This document shows, piece after piece, positions 24,798 through 34,583 of a stretch of DNA of 64,000 bases. Below the pieces are notes generated by a model. That model saw only the letters and a program-made list of their open reading frames with translations. It was not told the DNA's origin and ran no database searches. The position numbers were made by a program, and so were the translations under genes. This DNA is from Pilaira anomala (lineage: Eukaryota; Mucoromycota; Mucoromycetes; Mucorales; Mucoraceae). The stretch's first letter is position 1. Every line of letters starts with the position of its first letter. The DNA lies in the NCBI GenBank assembly GCA_025716855.1, contig JAIXMQ010000030.1, forward strand, positions 1 to 64,000. The letters run 5' to 3'.

Positions 24798-25808
24798 TTA
24801 TTTCGCTTCTTGGACAACGGCTGGCTTTTGTCCACTAAGGGCCCATATTTTGACTCTCCAAGCTGCTTCCATGATTGCTTGAATATACTCCTCTACAATA
24901 GAAGGATATAACTCTTGATTAGACGTGAGGCGATGTGCTAGTAATGGTTTTAATGATAACATTGCATTTCGCCAATTTATTAACATTTCTCTGGCAATGG
25001 GAGTTAATGGTAAGCCTATAAATAAAATGAGTTGATATGCTAAAAAAAAATCCTTCTGATGGTTACTATTTCGTTTACCATAACATAGAAATTTTTCTTG
25101 TGAATCAATAACATCAAAATTTGCCTCTGTCAATAATGTTCCTAGTTTGGATCCAACAAATGGATCTTGTCCTATACCTGCCATTGCTTTGAAAACTAAT
25201 ATATAACATGCATAAAACATCAGTACAAATACATGCCTTTTCGGTACTTTCATTTAAACTTACATTCGCTATTAAATTTTTCAATAACAGGCTTATCTGT
25301 TTGTTCCTAAAATGTATATATTCGGTTATTACTACGATTTCACATGTTTTAAAAATACACGCATACAGTAAAATCTGATTCAACAAGCGATATAAGACCA
25401 CCAGGTTTAAGTACCCGATATGCTTCTTTCAACACTTGTGGCCATTCATTTGCTCGAAGGGCAACAATCATTAATCGCATATGGACAAAATCAAATGAAT
25501 TATCTGGAAAAGGAAGACCTGCTATTACATCACATAATTCAAATTTGACATTTTCTGGTCTTATTGTTGTCGGAAACATATCTGCCATATCAACACCTGT
25601 CACCTCAAATTCAGGATGCTCGATAGCCATTTCCTAAATAAAAAACTTAATTATAAAAAAAAAAAAAAAAAAAAAGCTTATTTTTATTTTCTTGCTCATT
25701 GTTACCATGACCCAACATCCTGATCCACAACCAATATCAAGTACTCGGGCATTCCTAGGTAATTTACTTTCTACTAATGGGAAGAGATTGCTAATGAGGT
25801 AACTGTGA

Positions 25809-25842
<34 letters not shown>

Positions 25843-26198
25843 TATATATATATAAAATGGAAGTCTAAATTTACCCCCCTATTAAAGCTTTTAGTGAAAA
25901 GTGTTGCTTTTTAAAATGAGAAAAAAAAAGTAAATTAAGATACAAATATAGCAATAGTATAATTTGCATATCTTACCGAATTTAGCCTGTCTTGTTCTAA
26001 CTCATCCCGCGGTAAAAAATAACTTGAACCTTCCATTCTATGATATTGCCGTCCTTCGATCATAACTGAGTTTGCCGATTGTGATATTGAAGAAGAAGTT
26101 CCTGTGTCTATATTGTTTGAATCCTTGGTAGAATGCACACGAGCGCTTCCTTTTCTGCTGTTTGTCGAGATACTATTTCGAGAATTTTTGTTTCCCAT
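24798..26198 (-). CDS. class I SAM-dependent methyltransferase with N-myristoylation-type start
   Basis: Several exons on the minus strand, about 350 aa. The N-terminus MGNKNSRNSISTNSRKGSAR fits the N-myristoylation consensus (Gly2, Ser6) followed by a basic Ser-rich region. Next comes the lead-in of the fungal methyltransferase group (GRQYHRMEGSSYFLPRDELE, QDRLN). The Rossmann core follows: motif I ARVLDIGCGSGCWVM, motif II region FEVTGVDMADMFP, CDVIAGLPFPDNSFDFVHMR and motif V-VI VLKEAYRVLKPGGLISLVES. The C-terminal domain ends YIQAIMEAAWRVKIWALSGQ. All SAM-binding features are present. The substrate is unknown; relatives include LaeA-like and trans-aconitate-type enzymes. The phase across the first intron (with its T run near 25814) could not be settled, so that junction is approximate. 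Confidence 0.82.
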
Positions 26199-27085
26199 AT
26201 TCAGTTAATTTATTCTAAAAGATATTTACACGCATAAAATAAAACGTAAGATAAAAAGAAGAGAAAAGGAAAAGGAAGCAGAAAAAGAATCGTGAGAGAG
26301 GAAGAAAGAAAAAGAAGAGAAAAGGAATGCGTGCCTTTTTTCTTGTCCAACATCTATAATTTTCTGGTAGACTTTTTAGGTTAGTCCTACGTTGTGCAAA
26401 CACACATTGTTTGACAGTAAATTATATGAAGATGAAAAAAAAAAAAAATTACGTCCATGGTAACTGCAGTTTAGCAATATATATATATTTTCATGTTCTG
26501 TTTTTTTTTTGTATGCCCTGGATACACTTTTAGATATCTTCGGGTTTTCAACTAGAAAACAAGTTCACCCATAATGAAAAAAAAAAAACTATTCTGGCTG
26601 CACTGTATTTTTTGTACTACATTTTTTTTACCACTTTTTTTACCACTTTTTCCCCCGACCTCAATGTCAAAACTAAGAAACAGCACTGATCTTACTCACA
26701 AACGAAATCGATTACGGTGTTATCAGGTGCAGACATCTACTTGATTTTATTAATTATTTTATGATAGCTTTTTTTTTACAAAAAAAATCCATTTATTTTG
26801 AAATAGTAAATGATCAAGTTAAGAGTGAGATCCGTAACTATTAATCTTGGCACGAGCTTCACAGCAAACACCAGATCTTTTTTTTTTTCTTCTTCCGCAA
26901 AGCCAAGTCTTTCAAATCTTTTTCAGGACAACCGAAGGCTAATTAACAAAATGATATGATAGTTGCCCTGTTTATCATACGAATGATAGGTAAATGTCAA
27001 GTGAATAAAAATCTATCAGTCAGCAAAAATACTTGGTCATTACATAGTTCGCTACAATAAAACTTTTTTTTTTTTTTTAGATTAC
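26199..27085. other. intergenic, low complexity
   Basis: Purine-rich leader next to the methyltransferase start (26230-26330, GA-rich), then AT-rich sequence with poly-T and poly-A tracts. No gene supported. Confidence 0.5.
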
Positions 27086-27643
27086 AGTCCTACTCATTTA
27101 ATCCCCTTTCTTTAATACTATACATGTATATCAAATTCATAAAATGCCTTGTGATTATGCTGTAGAAAGATTGGCTTACTTAAGTCCAGTAGATCTCCTT
27201 TCATAAACCCTATACGCATTTTATTCTCTTGGGATTAGTTAAAATCAATCTGGGCTTTTATGGCATCTATTGGTGATGTAGAGCCTAGAATTATATAAGA
27301 TAAATAATAGTTGTATTGAGGTTTTGTTTCTAATATGTATTTAACTGCATAGAAGTAATGCATGGTCACTATTGCATTTATCAAAATTAAGGGTTCGTTA
27401 ATAAAGGCAGTTACAGTTATTGAAGGAGAATCTTATCAAGTTGATTTTGTTATGACTGAACGGCATAGCACTCACTTTAATTTGACAAGTGACAGTCTTA
27501 AACCATGACTCTGTCAAGACATGCAATTCATTAAATTCAATTTCCTGGTTCATTTTATAGATTGACTAAAGTAATTTCTCTATATGATTCGTTCTTTAGA
27601 AAGTGTAATGATATATGCGTAGGAAGCAAAGGGAGTATAAATA
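27086..27643 (+). repeat. left arm of 2.9-kb inverted-repeat element
   Basis: Mirrors 29436-29994. The inner border is where AAAGGGAGTATAAATAA stops matching. Confidence 0.8.
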
Positions 27644-27930
27644 ATGGTTAAAAAAACTTGGATGTATTAGGCTTTTTCCCGGTATAGAGAAGTTTATGTT
27701 TCATAAATTCGAAGGAGTACAACGATTATTGGCTTTATAGAAAAATAAATATTTCTACAAATAAGAACTTCTATCGATAGTTATTTGAGTAAATTATCAT
27801 AGGTATAAATTTCTAATGGTATGAAAATGTTGTAGCTGATGCAGCACAACACTCATATTATTTTTTGCTTAAATTATTATCGATGTTAAAAGTTTTCATG
27901 TATAATCATAGCTATCTATGTTTTTTTTTT

Positions 27931-27938
27931 GTAATCGA

Positions 27939-27970
<32 letters not shown>

Positions 27971-28050
27971 AATCGATTTTTTTTTTTGTAATCAATTTTT
28001 TTTTTTGTAATCATTTTTTTTTTTTTTTTTTTTTTTTTTTTGTAATTGAT
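27931..28050. repeat. GTAATCGAT/poly-T minisatellite
   Basis: Four to five units of GTAATC-A/G-A followed by T runs of variable length (about 10-28), inside the 2.9-kb inverted-repeat element. Confidence 0.8.
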
Positions 28051-29435
28051 GTTGATGCTTTCATGTAAAATTAAGGTAGCTAATTACATTAAATTAGCTA
28101 TCTATCATATACATAAATGTCAAAATAAAAAGCTGCTATCTAGTCATAATATCTTATTTTTCAGTATCAAATCGACAATTTTGAAGTTATATAAGACCGC
28201 TACTCACAAGATCAACAAAAAAAGCTTATCTCATGTTACTTGAAAAAAAAAAAACCATTGAGCCCAGGGTTAAATTGACTCACATAGCACGGCCAGTTAA
28301 AAACGAGGAGGAATATAATATCTCAGGTAATAGATCGAGCTGCGAACGTTAGACAAAGACGACGTTTTTATGCTAATACACTTCTAAAAGATGTTGTAAA
28401 ACGGTAGCACAAAACACTAATTTATTTGAAAATCTGAGCCAAAAATCTCGGAAAAGGGATTCTCAAGTCGATTTTACAGAGTATAATTTTTTATAATAAT
28501 ATTTAGAAAATATAAAGAGCCATTATATTTGAACGTGTTCGAATTAATTACTGTAATCTATTACTGTAAAAAGGGAAAAATTAGTTAATGGGCTCCGTTA
28601 ATATAAGTAATATATGCATACATATATTGGAAGCAACCGATATAATTGTAAAAAAATTGATCCACAACGTGTTTTTAAATTACAGAAACCCTACCTTCCG
28701 ATCGACGAACATTTTTTTTTACCGTTGTTGTTGATAGAACTTTAAGCGGTTGACAGTTTACTACATAAATAAGTAAAAACTTTTGATAGAACCTTTTATA
28801 AATAGAGACATCTACCTCTCTATATAATTTATTTCTCGATCAGTTTCTTTTTTTTTAATACTAGTCTAAATGCAATGTATGGTTACAGAACTACAGAGTT
28901 ACACCTTTTGTCTGAATTTGTAATTCTTAACCACGTACTCTCGGCTATATAATCCTTACTTTAAAATTGCGCAGACCACATAACATACTCGTACGTGCAC
29001 TATAGAAAATTCCCTAATGTATTCCCAAATGTTTCGATGTCTTTTATATTTTGTCTAAACGTGGGCTTATTAATTTAAGACTCTTATATAGTTGTGGACA
29101 GTAATAAATTTGAATTTCTTTTAGTAAACAAGTACATAGGATTGAGTTACAAGTATGTAATTTGCGTGAGACGAGAATAAAAAAAGGAAATGACCGAGTA
29201 TTTAATCTCTACGTGTTATTTTTTACCCCCTTCCCCTAAAGTAATAGGGTCTAAGACTTAAGAAACACTCTTTTTCTATTCACAATATTTCCATATATTT
29301 TCTACTTATTAAAAATAAACTTCTCTATATCGCAAAGAGTACCCATCAGAAGTTTGACACATAAAATCTAAGTTTTCTTTTTTAAACAAATGTTTGTAGT
29401 TAGTTGTATGCATATATATACTCACTCTCAGCTTT

Positions 29436-29994
29436 TATTTATACTCCCTTTGGTCCGTACGCATATATTATTACACTTTCTAAAGAACGGAATCATATAG
29501 AGAAATTACTTTAGTCAATCTATAAAATGAACCAGGAAATTGAATTTAATGAATTGCATGTCTTGACAGAGTCATGGTTTAAGACTGTCACTTGTCAAAT
29601 TAAAGTGAGTGCTATGCTGTTCAGTCATAACAAAATCAACTTGATAAGATTCTCCTTCAATAACTGTAACTGCCTTTATTAACGAACCCTTAATTTTGAT
29701 AAATGCAATAGTGACCATGCATTACTTCTATGCAGTTAAAGACATATTAGAAACAAAACCTCAATACAACTATTATTTATCTTATATAATTCTAGGCTCT
29801 ACATCACCAATAGATGCCATAAAAGCCCAGATTGATTTTAACTAATCCCAAGAGAATAAAATGTGTATAGGGCTTATGAAAGAAGATCTACTGGACTTAA
29901 GTAAGCCAATCTTTCTACAGTATAATCACAAGGCATTTTATGAATTTGATATACATGTATAGTATTAAAGAAAGGGGATTAAGTGAGTAGGACT
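29436..29994 (-). repeat. right arm of 2.9-kb inverted-repeat element
   Basis: Inverted copy of 27086-27643 with scattered substitutions, for example a single base in the ACTGAACGGCATAGC stretch. Confidence 0.8.
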
Positions 29995-30532
29995 ATATAA
30001 TTGACTATCTTTACATGTATTGCTATATACGCATAAGTTTATACATTAAAAAAATATGTATGTAATGATTAAAATTAGTAAAAGGTTACGGACGAGTTTA
30101 TATTTCACCTCATCCAGGCTCAGCACTCAGTTAAAATATATTTCCAGATTACTTGAACAAAGAGTTTGCCACATTTAACACGCAAACTGAGCGCTTTAAG
30201 AAAAACAAAGGCTGTGTAGTATGTTACAAAAATATAAGCAGTTAATTATAGAGTTTAAGCTTCACACAAAAATTTCCGTGATACTTAAGAACTCCGTACC
30301 TGCATTTTTATTTTCAATCCAAAAGAAAAGTTATTTAGCCAAGTTTATTCAATCACATGAGCAATTTAAAATCTTCTTTAATGGATATACTGCTTTTCTT
30401 CAAATAAAATAATTGCACGTATAAAGGCATTAAGCCAATGGTTATACTTTTTATAAATCCGGATAAAAGTCATCCGTGATTTTACTACCTTTTTTTTTAC
30501 TACTCTTTTCCCAGACTTCGTTTCTAGAATAT
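29995..30532. other. degenerate AT-rich stretch between mobile elements
   Basis: No intact gene. Short open frames at 30221-30412 (+) and 30378-30584 (-) have no motif, and the second runs into the MITE. Probably decayed repeat DNA. Confidence 0.45.
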
Positions 30533-30890
30533 TGGGTTTCATTTCTAATCGTCCCACTGTTGGGATGAATTTAACATCAGCCAATTAAATTACTCTCCCA
30601 CTCATTAGAAATGAAACCCATTCATCCCATTTTTACAAATAAAATAAATTATTGAGTTTTATACGTAAGCGAGATTCAAGCTTTTCTCTCAGAAGCTGTT
30701 TGGGGCTTCTAGTCATTTCAAGTGATGTAGTAGTGTTAAATAAAAATTTAAACAAAAAAGATAAGAATTCCTCCCACCGGTCGTCCCAAAAAAAAGTGGG
30801 ATGAACTGAGTTAAAATGGGAGAGCGATTTTATTGGTCAAAATTAAAAAATAATTCGTCCCAAAAGTGGGACGACTAGAAATGAAACCCA
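30533..30890. mobile_element. 358-bp MITE with TGGGTTTCATTTCTA termini
   Basis: The left end TGGGTTTCATTTCTAATCGT is matched in reverse complement at the right end (30865-30890, CGACTAGAAATGAAACCCA). An additional right-end-like copy (TAGAAATGAAACCCA) lies at about 30606-30620, suggesting a nested or tandem insertion. No coding capacity. The insertion truncates the adjacent nuclease-family gene. A target-site duplication is not evident. Confidence 0.75.
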
Positions 30891-31361
30891 CTAATATACG
30901 GAACACTTTCTTTTGCAATAAAACTTTTCTTTAATATGGTGTTGGAAAATTTTTCTACTACAAAGACAAGCACAACAGGCAACACTTCATAACGCTCGTA
31001 TACGTTGGCGCAATAGTTTATAAGCCTCAGCATAAAGCGTTGATCAACTTGATGTTGAACCTCAACTAAGATGGGTGGCAGATCATGCATCACTTCATTT
31101 TTGGTATGTATATTGCATCTGATCTTGTACCATCTGACCATTCTGTCGAGCCAGAGATGTATGCATTATTAGGTATATCTGATCCTATGAAAAATAATTG
31201 TGTGAATTCCGTTTCGTGAATAAAAAAAAACCAAACTTACCAAGTAATTGATGAACAATAATATTTATAATGGTTTCGTTGCTTAGGGTAACTTTAGCAG
31301 TAAGATCAGTCCCACACCTCATCTCAAAAGGCAAATACCAGCTACCAATATCTTCCTCCAT
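30891..31361 (-). pseudogene. truncated, frameshifted nuclease-family gene (Rpn/PD-(D/E)XK-like)
   Basis: Reading leftwards from ATG at 31359-31361: MEEDIGSWYLPFEMRCGTDL, SNETIINIIVHQLLG, then an intron (GTAAGT...CATAG), GSTEWSDGTRSDAIYIPK. A frame change follows, then HDLPPILVEVQHQVDQRFML, LINYCANVYERYEVLPVVLV. The order (Asp, then P-x-ILVEVQ, then a hydrophobic strand) is like the PD-(D/E)XK nuclease-like families that are repetitive in Mucoromycota, where E-x-Q/K supplies catalytic residues. The shift lies at about 31080-31095, and the 3' part is lost at the MITE border. The gene is therefore dead. The family name is an inference from motif layout. Confidence 0.6.
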
Positions 31362-31390
31362 TGCTAAAGAAAAAAAAGATAAGACACAAC

Positions 31391-31434
31391 ACCGACATCG
31401 TCACCGACATCGTCACCGACACCGACATCGTCAC
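31391..31434. repeat. short tandem repeat (CACCGACATCGT)
   Basis: About four imperfect copies of a 12-bp unit (CACCGACATCGT) with one 6-bp variant. It lies between the nuclease relic and the Tc1/mariner element. Confidence 0.85.
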
Positions 31435-31475
31435 AAACAAAATGAGTGACGACCGTTAAGATTATCATACACCTA

Positions 31476-33268
31476 CTGTTTTTTGAATATGAGTTTGCGT
31501 CGAGATAAAAATTAATTTACGCTGACATTAAAAGAATATTTGCGTCAAGGTAAAAATAGTTTTGCGTTGCTTAGTAATAAATTTTGCGCCAAGAGATTAG
31601 AAAAAAAAAAAATATATAAAATAACCTAAAATATCGTAAAGGTTTCGACTCCTTTTTTCTTTTATTTAGTTTAAATATTAGAACAAACATGCAAAGCGTT
31701 AGTGAATTTATTACTAATAGTGAAATTGTTTCAGATAGCGATATGGACGCTTCATCTGACGAATATATGGAAGATGACAAGCAGGAAGAAATGGAAATTG
31801 AGCATTTCAGTTTGAGTGAAGAATGGATGGAGAAAATAAGACGAATTGGGAATGATTCTCTATCATATGTACGTGAATATATGGAAGTAGATTTAATAGA
31901 GGAGGAGAATGAAGATTTTTTTGGAGATGCTTTTCTCTTCGCAGAGTCAATGCCATTGAGAAAAAGACAAACGGCTTTGAATGTTAAAACAAGAGGTTCT
32001 TACAGAAAATATACTCCTAAACAAGTTGAGAAACTCTTCGACTTAATAATCGAAGAAGGATTCACGACAAAAGCTGCAGCTTTAGCTACTGGGATTAATG
32101 TACGCACTGCCCAGAATTACGTTAAAACTTATAACAATGATCCTGAGAGACGACTTCCAGGATCTTATTCTAAACCTCGTGGAAGATCTCGTAATAAGTT
32201 GACTGAGGAGCATTCTAAATTTCTAGTTGACTATATCGAAAAGAATATCACTGCTATATTAGATGAGTTAAAGTTAAAACTTTGTGAGAAATTTGAGGGT
32301 TTGGAAATCTATTTCTGCCATCCACAAACATTTAGTACATAAGCATAACATTACGTTAAAGAAACTTGAAAAAATACCAGCAGCAAGAAATTCTGACAGA
32401 GTAATAGCATTACGAAAAGCAATTGTTGAACAATATAAGAGTGATGCAGATATGGATTTTTCTAAAAATTGTGTTTTTATCGATGAAGCAGGTTTCAATT
32501 TGCACACGCAAAGAAACCACGGCCGTTCATTAAAAGGCACACCTGCAAAGGGCACTGTACCAACTGGAAAAGGTGTTACATTTACACTTTTAGGTGCAAT
32601 TTCTCAAGCAGGTATCATAAATATTGGAGTTAAAAAACCAGAATCAGCTTCTTCTAAAAAAAGAAGGGCAGATGGTAAGGAAGTAAAAATAAATGGCAAA
32701 GTTGGGACAAGAACTGAGCACTTTTTGGCTTATCTAAACAACGTAATGGACACACTAGATAAAAATAATATAAAGGGGCAGTATATTGTTATGGATAATG
32801 CACCTATTCATAAACCAAAGGTAATCAAAGCATTGATCGAAGAACGAGGACATAAGTGCATATATTTGCCACCATATTCTCCTTTCTTGAATCCAATCGA
32901 GGAATTTTGGTCAAAAGTAAAGCTGGTGTTAGAAGAACACCATCGACGACAGATGATCGTCTCACAGATCGTATAGTGAATCGGCTGGAAAAGTAACAAA
33001 AAGAGATTGTGAAGGATGGATTAAGCATTCAATGTCATTTTTCCAGAAGTGTTTGAATGAGGAAAGAAATCTTTAAAATAGTCAGTAGGAGTGCAGCTTT
33101 CAACAGACACACTCTGGATGCTTGCTGAGATTTTAACATCATGAAGCAAGCATTAGGTTATTTTACTTTTTTTTTTCTAATCTCTTGGCGCAAAATTTAT
33201 TACTAAGCAACGCAAAACTATTTTTACCTTGACGCAAATATTCCTTTAATGTCATATTCAAAAAACAG
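31476..33268 (+). mobile_element. Tc1/mariner-superfamily transposon, 1793 bp, TA-flanked
   Basis: Termini CTGTTTTTTGAATATGA are inverted at both ends and flanked by TA (31474-31475 and 33269-33270). The inverted repeats are long (about 120-155 bp). The left one is longer because it has one more copy of a subterminal unit TTTGCGTC-R-AG-R-TAAAAAT (about 34 bp extra). The interior carries one transposase, broken by frameshifts. The structure is otherwise complete, so it could still be moved by an active relative. Confidence 0.92.
31689..33076 (+). pseudogene. DD34E transposase, frameshifted
   Basis: The acidic N-terminus is followed by helix-turn-helix regions (YTPKQVEKLFDLIIEEGFTT, AAALATGINVRTAQNYVKTY, then KPRGRSRNKLTEEHSKFLVD). 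The DDE catalytic domain has CVFIDEAGFN (first Asp), QYIVMDNAPIHKPK (second Asp), and YLPPYSPFLNPIEEFW (Glu, 34 residues after the second Asp). The frame changes at about 32300-32315 (before AIHKHLVHKHN), again at about 32915-32920 (after FWSKVK), and once more at about 32970-32975. The last frame (GKVTKRDCEGWIKHSMSFFQ) ends in TAA at 33074-33076. All catalytic residues survive, so inactivation seems recent. Confidence 0.88.
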
Positions 33269-33270
33269 TA

Positions 33271-33877
33271 CATTGCTGCAGCGTAATAAATATTACCCCG
33301 CCAAATGTTCCTGGATATAATGCATAACGCATTGCCACTGTAAAGAATGGTTTCGGTTGATGATAAAAACTCCGGATTTAATTTTTTTTTAAAGTTAGGA
33401 TTCCAACGGTCAAGCCACTATACCAAGAAATGACCTAAAAAAAAACCTTTTGATGTAAAGAAATTCTTATTTTGTACTGCTTCACATCTTGGCATTCTTT
33501 ATAAGCTAGCTTCTTGTCTCTTTTATTTTCTCATTCGGATCTTTCTTTAAAATTACTTTTCTGCCTACGCCCAACATGGCTAGTTAGGATGATCTCCGAT
33601 GATCATTTTCTATACATAAATTTCTGTATAAGCGCATATTTGAGTCAACAAGAAGGTTTTATTATTTATTTGAAAAATATTCATTAAAATGGTCGCTTTG
33701 TCTTGTAATGAGAATTATAAGGTTTCTATTGTTGATTGTATATTTAGACTTGTTTGATTGTGTAACTTGAGAGATGTTGTATAAAACAGGTATAGAATAG
33801 TTTTTTGTATGTTTGAAAAGAAAAAAAAAAACCAACTAATTGCATGTATAAACTATAATTAGCTTTTCATCTGACGG
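33271..33877. other. intergenic, AT-rich
   Basis: Sequence right of the transposon; no gene or repeat arm supported. Confidence 0.45.
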
Positions 33878-33885
33878 TATAAATA
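33878..33885 (+). promoter_or_regulatory. probable TATA box
   Basis: TATAAATA about 125 bp before the ATG at 34009, followed by an oligo-T leader. An upstream ATG at 33895 lies too close to it to be in the transcript. Confidence 0.5.
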
Positions 33886-34008
33886 AATAAATAAATGGAA
33901 AGTATAAAATACAATTTCTCTTTTTTTTTTCTATTTATCTTCTCTTTTACTTTTTTTTATAAAAAAACCTTTTTTTTTTCTTTTTTCTTCTTACAAATAT
34001 ATACACAA

Positions 34009-34389
34009 ATGTCAGAATCAAGGGTTAAAAGATTATGGAAAGATAGATTAAGCCAACAAATAAGCCACTTTCATTTCAACTCTTGCATCTCGCCAAATAT
34101 ATCACATGAGGAGGAGGAGCAAAAATCCTCTATATCATCGTCACCACCCCTAAACAATAAATCATGGAGGAAGCCTTTACCTAATGATTGTCCAGTTTTT
34201 GATTTCAGTTCGGAGAAGACAATGGTGACAGAACATGTTAATTCGCTGGACGAAAAGACTGAAATACCAACAAGATACGAAAGTAGATATTATACAAATA
34301 TACCAAACTTAGAAGCGGAACTGGACCGTGCCTGCAAAAGTGAAAAAGCCGTTCTATTGTCAAAATTACTTAGGAAACAACGTCATTAA
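34009..34389 (+). CDS. hypothetical protein, 126 aa
   Basis: Intronless frame starting MSESRVKRLWKDRLSQQISH and ending LLSKLLRKQRH. The start is preferred over an in-frame ATG at 33895 because that one sits at the TATA box and encodes only Phe/Lys runs. The N-terminus is a basic amphipathic helix, the middle Ser/Pro-rich with an acidic spot, and the C-terminus a charged helix (IPNLEAELDRACKSEKAVLL). No domain recognised. The promoter layout is like that of the 148-aa gene at 22233. Confidence 0.55.
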   Translation: MSESRVKRLWKDRLSQQISHFHFNSCISPNISHEEEEQKSSISSSPPLNNKSWRKPLPNDCPVFDFSSEKTMVTEHVNSLDEKTEIPTRYESRYYTNIPNLEAELDRACKSEKAVLLSKLLRKQRH

Positions 34390-34583
34390 AAGTAAAAATA
34401 TGTAGCTTTTTATTTATTTTTTTATTTTCATGTGTATATATAAAAAGAATAAAGAAAAAAAAAAGGGATAATCTAGTATAGCACAATTCTTTTAAAATAA
34501 GAATGAATGGAGGGAGAGAGATAAGTGTGGCGAATGCAAAGATAAAAAAACAAAATTAGAAATGAAAAAAAATAAAAAGAAAT

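Larger units (their letters stand above)
27086..29994. mobile_element. 2.9-kb element with long terminal inverted repeats, non-autonomous
   Basis: The left arm (27086-27643) and right arm (29436-29994) are inverted copies of about 558 bp that agree at nearly every position by eye, with a handful of substitutions. The outer tips read AGTCCTAC and GTAGGACT. The arms hold no intact frame. The 1.8-kb interior is AT-rich, has a T-rich minisatellite and no transposase. Either a foldback/MITE-like DNA transposon derivative or an inverted duplication is possible. I see no clear target-site duplication. Confidence 0.75.

Noticed and set aside
27931..28243. Plus-strand frame MMLMLSCKIKV after the minisatellite
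   Set aside because: Located in the non-coding interior of the inverted-repeat element and without any motif.
30000..30530. Search for tRNA or 5S genes in the repeat-rich region and elsewhere
   Set aside because: No A/B box pair with a cloverleaf was recognised by eye; a covariance-model scan would be decisive.
31380..31440. Short tandem repeat as a CRISPR-like array
   Set aside because: Twelve-bp units without spacers in a eukaryotic genome; a simple minisatellite.
33895..34008. Longer start for the 126-aa protein
   Set aside because: That ATG overlaps the probable core promoter and encodes only low-complexity Phe/Lys.
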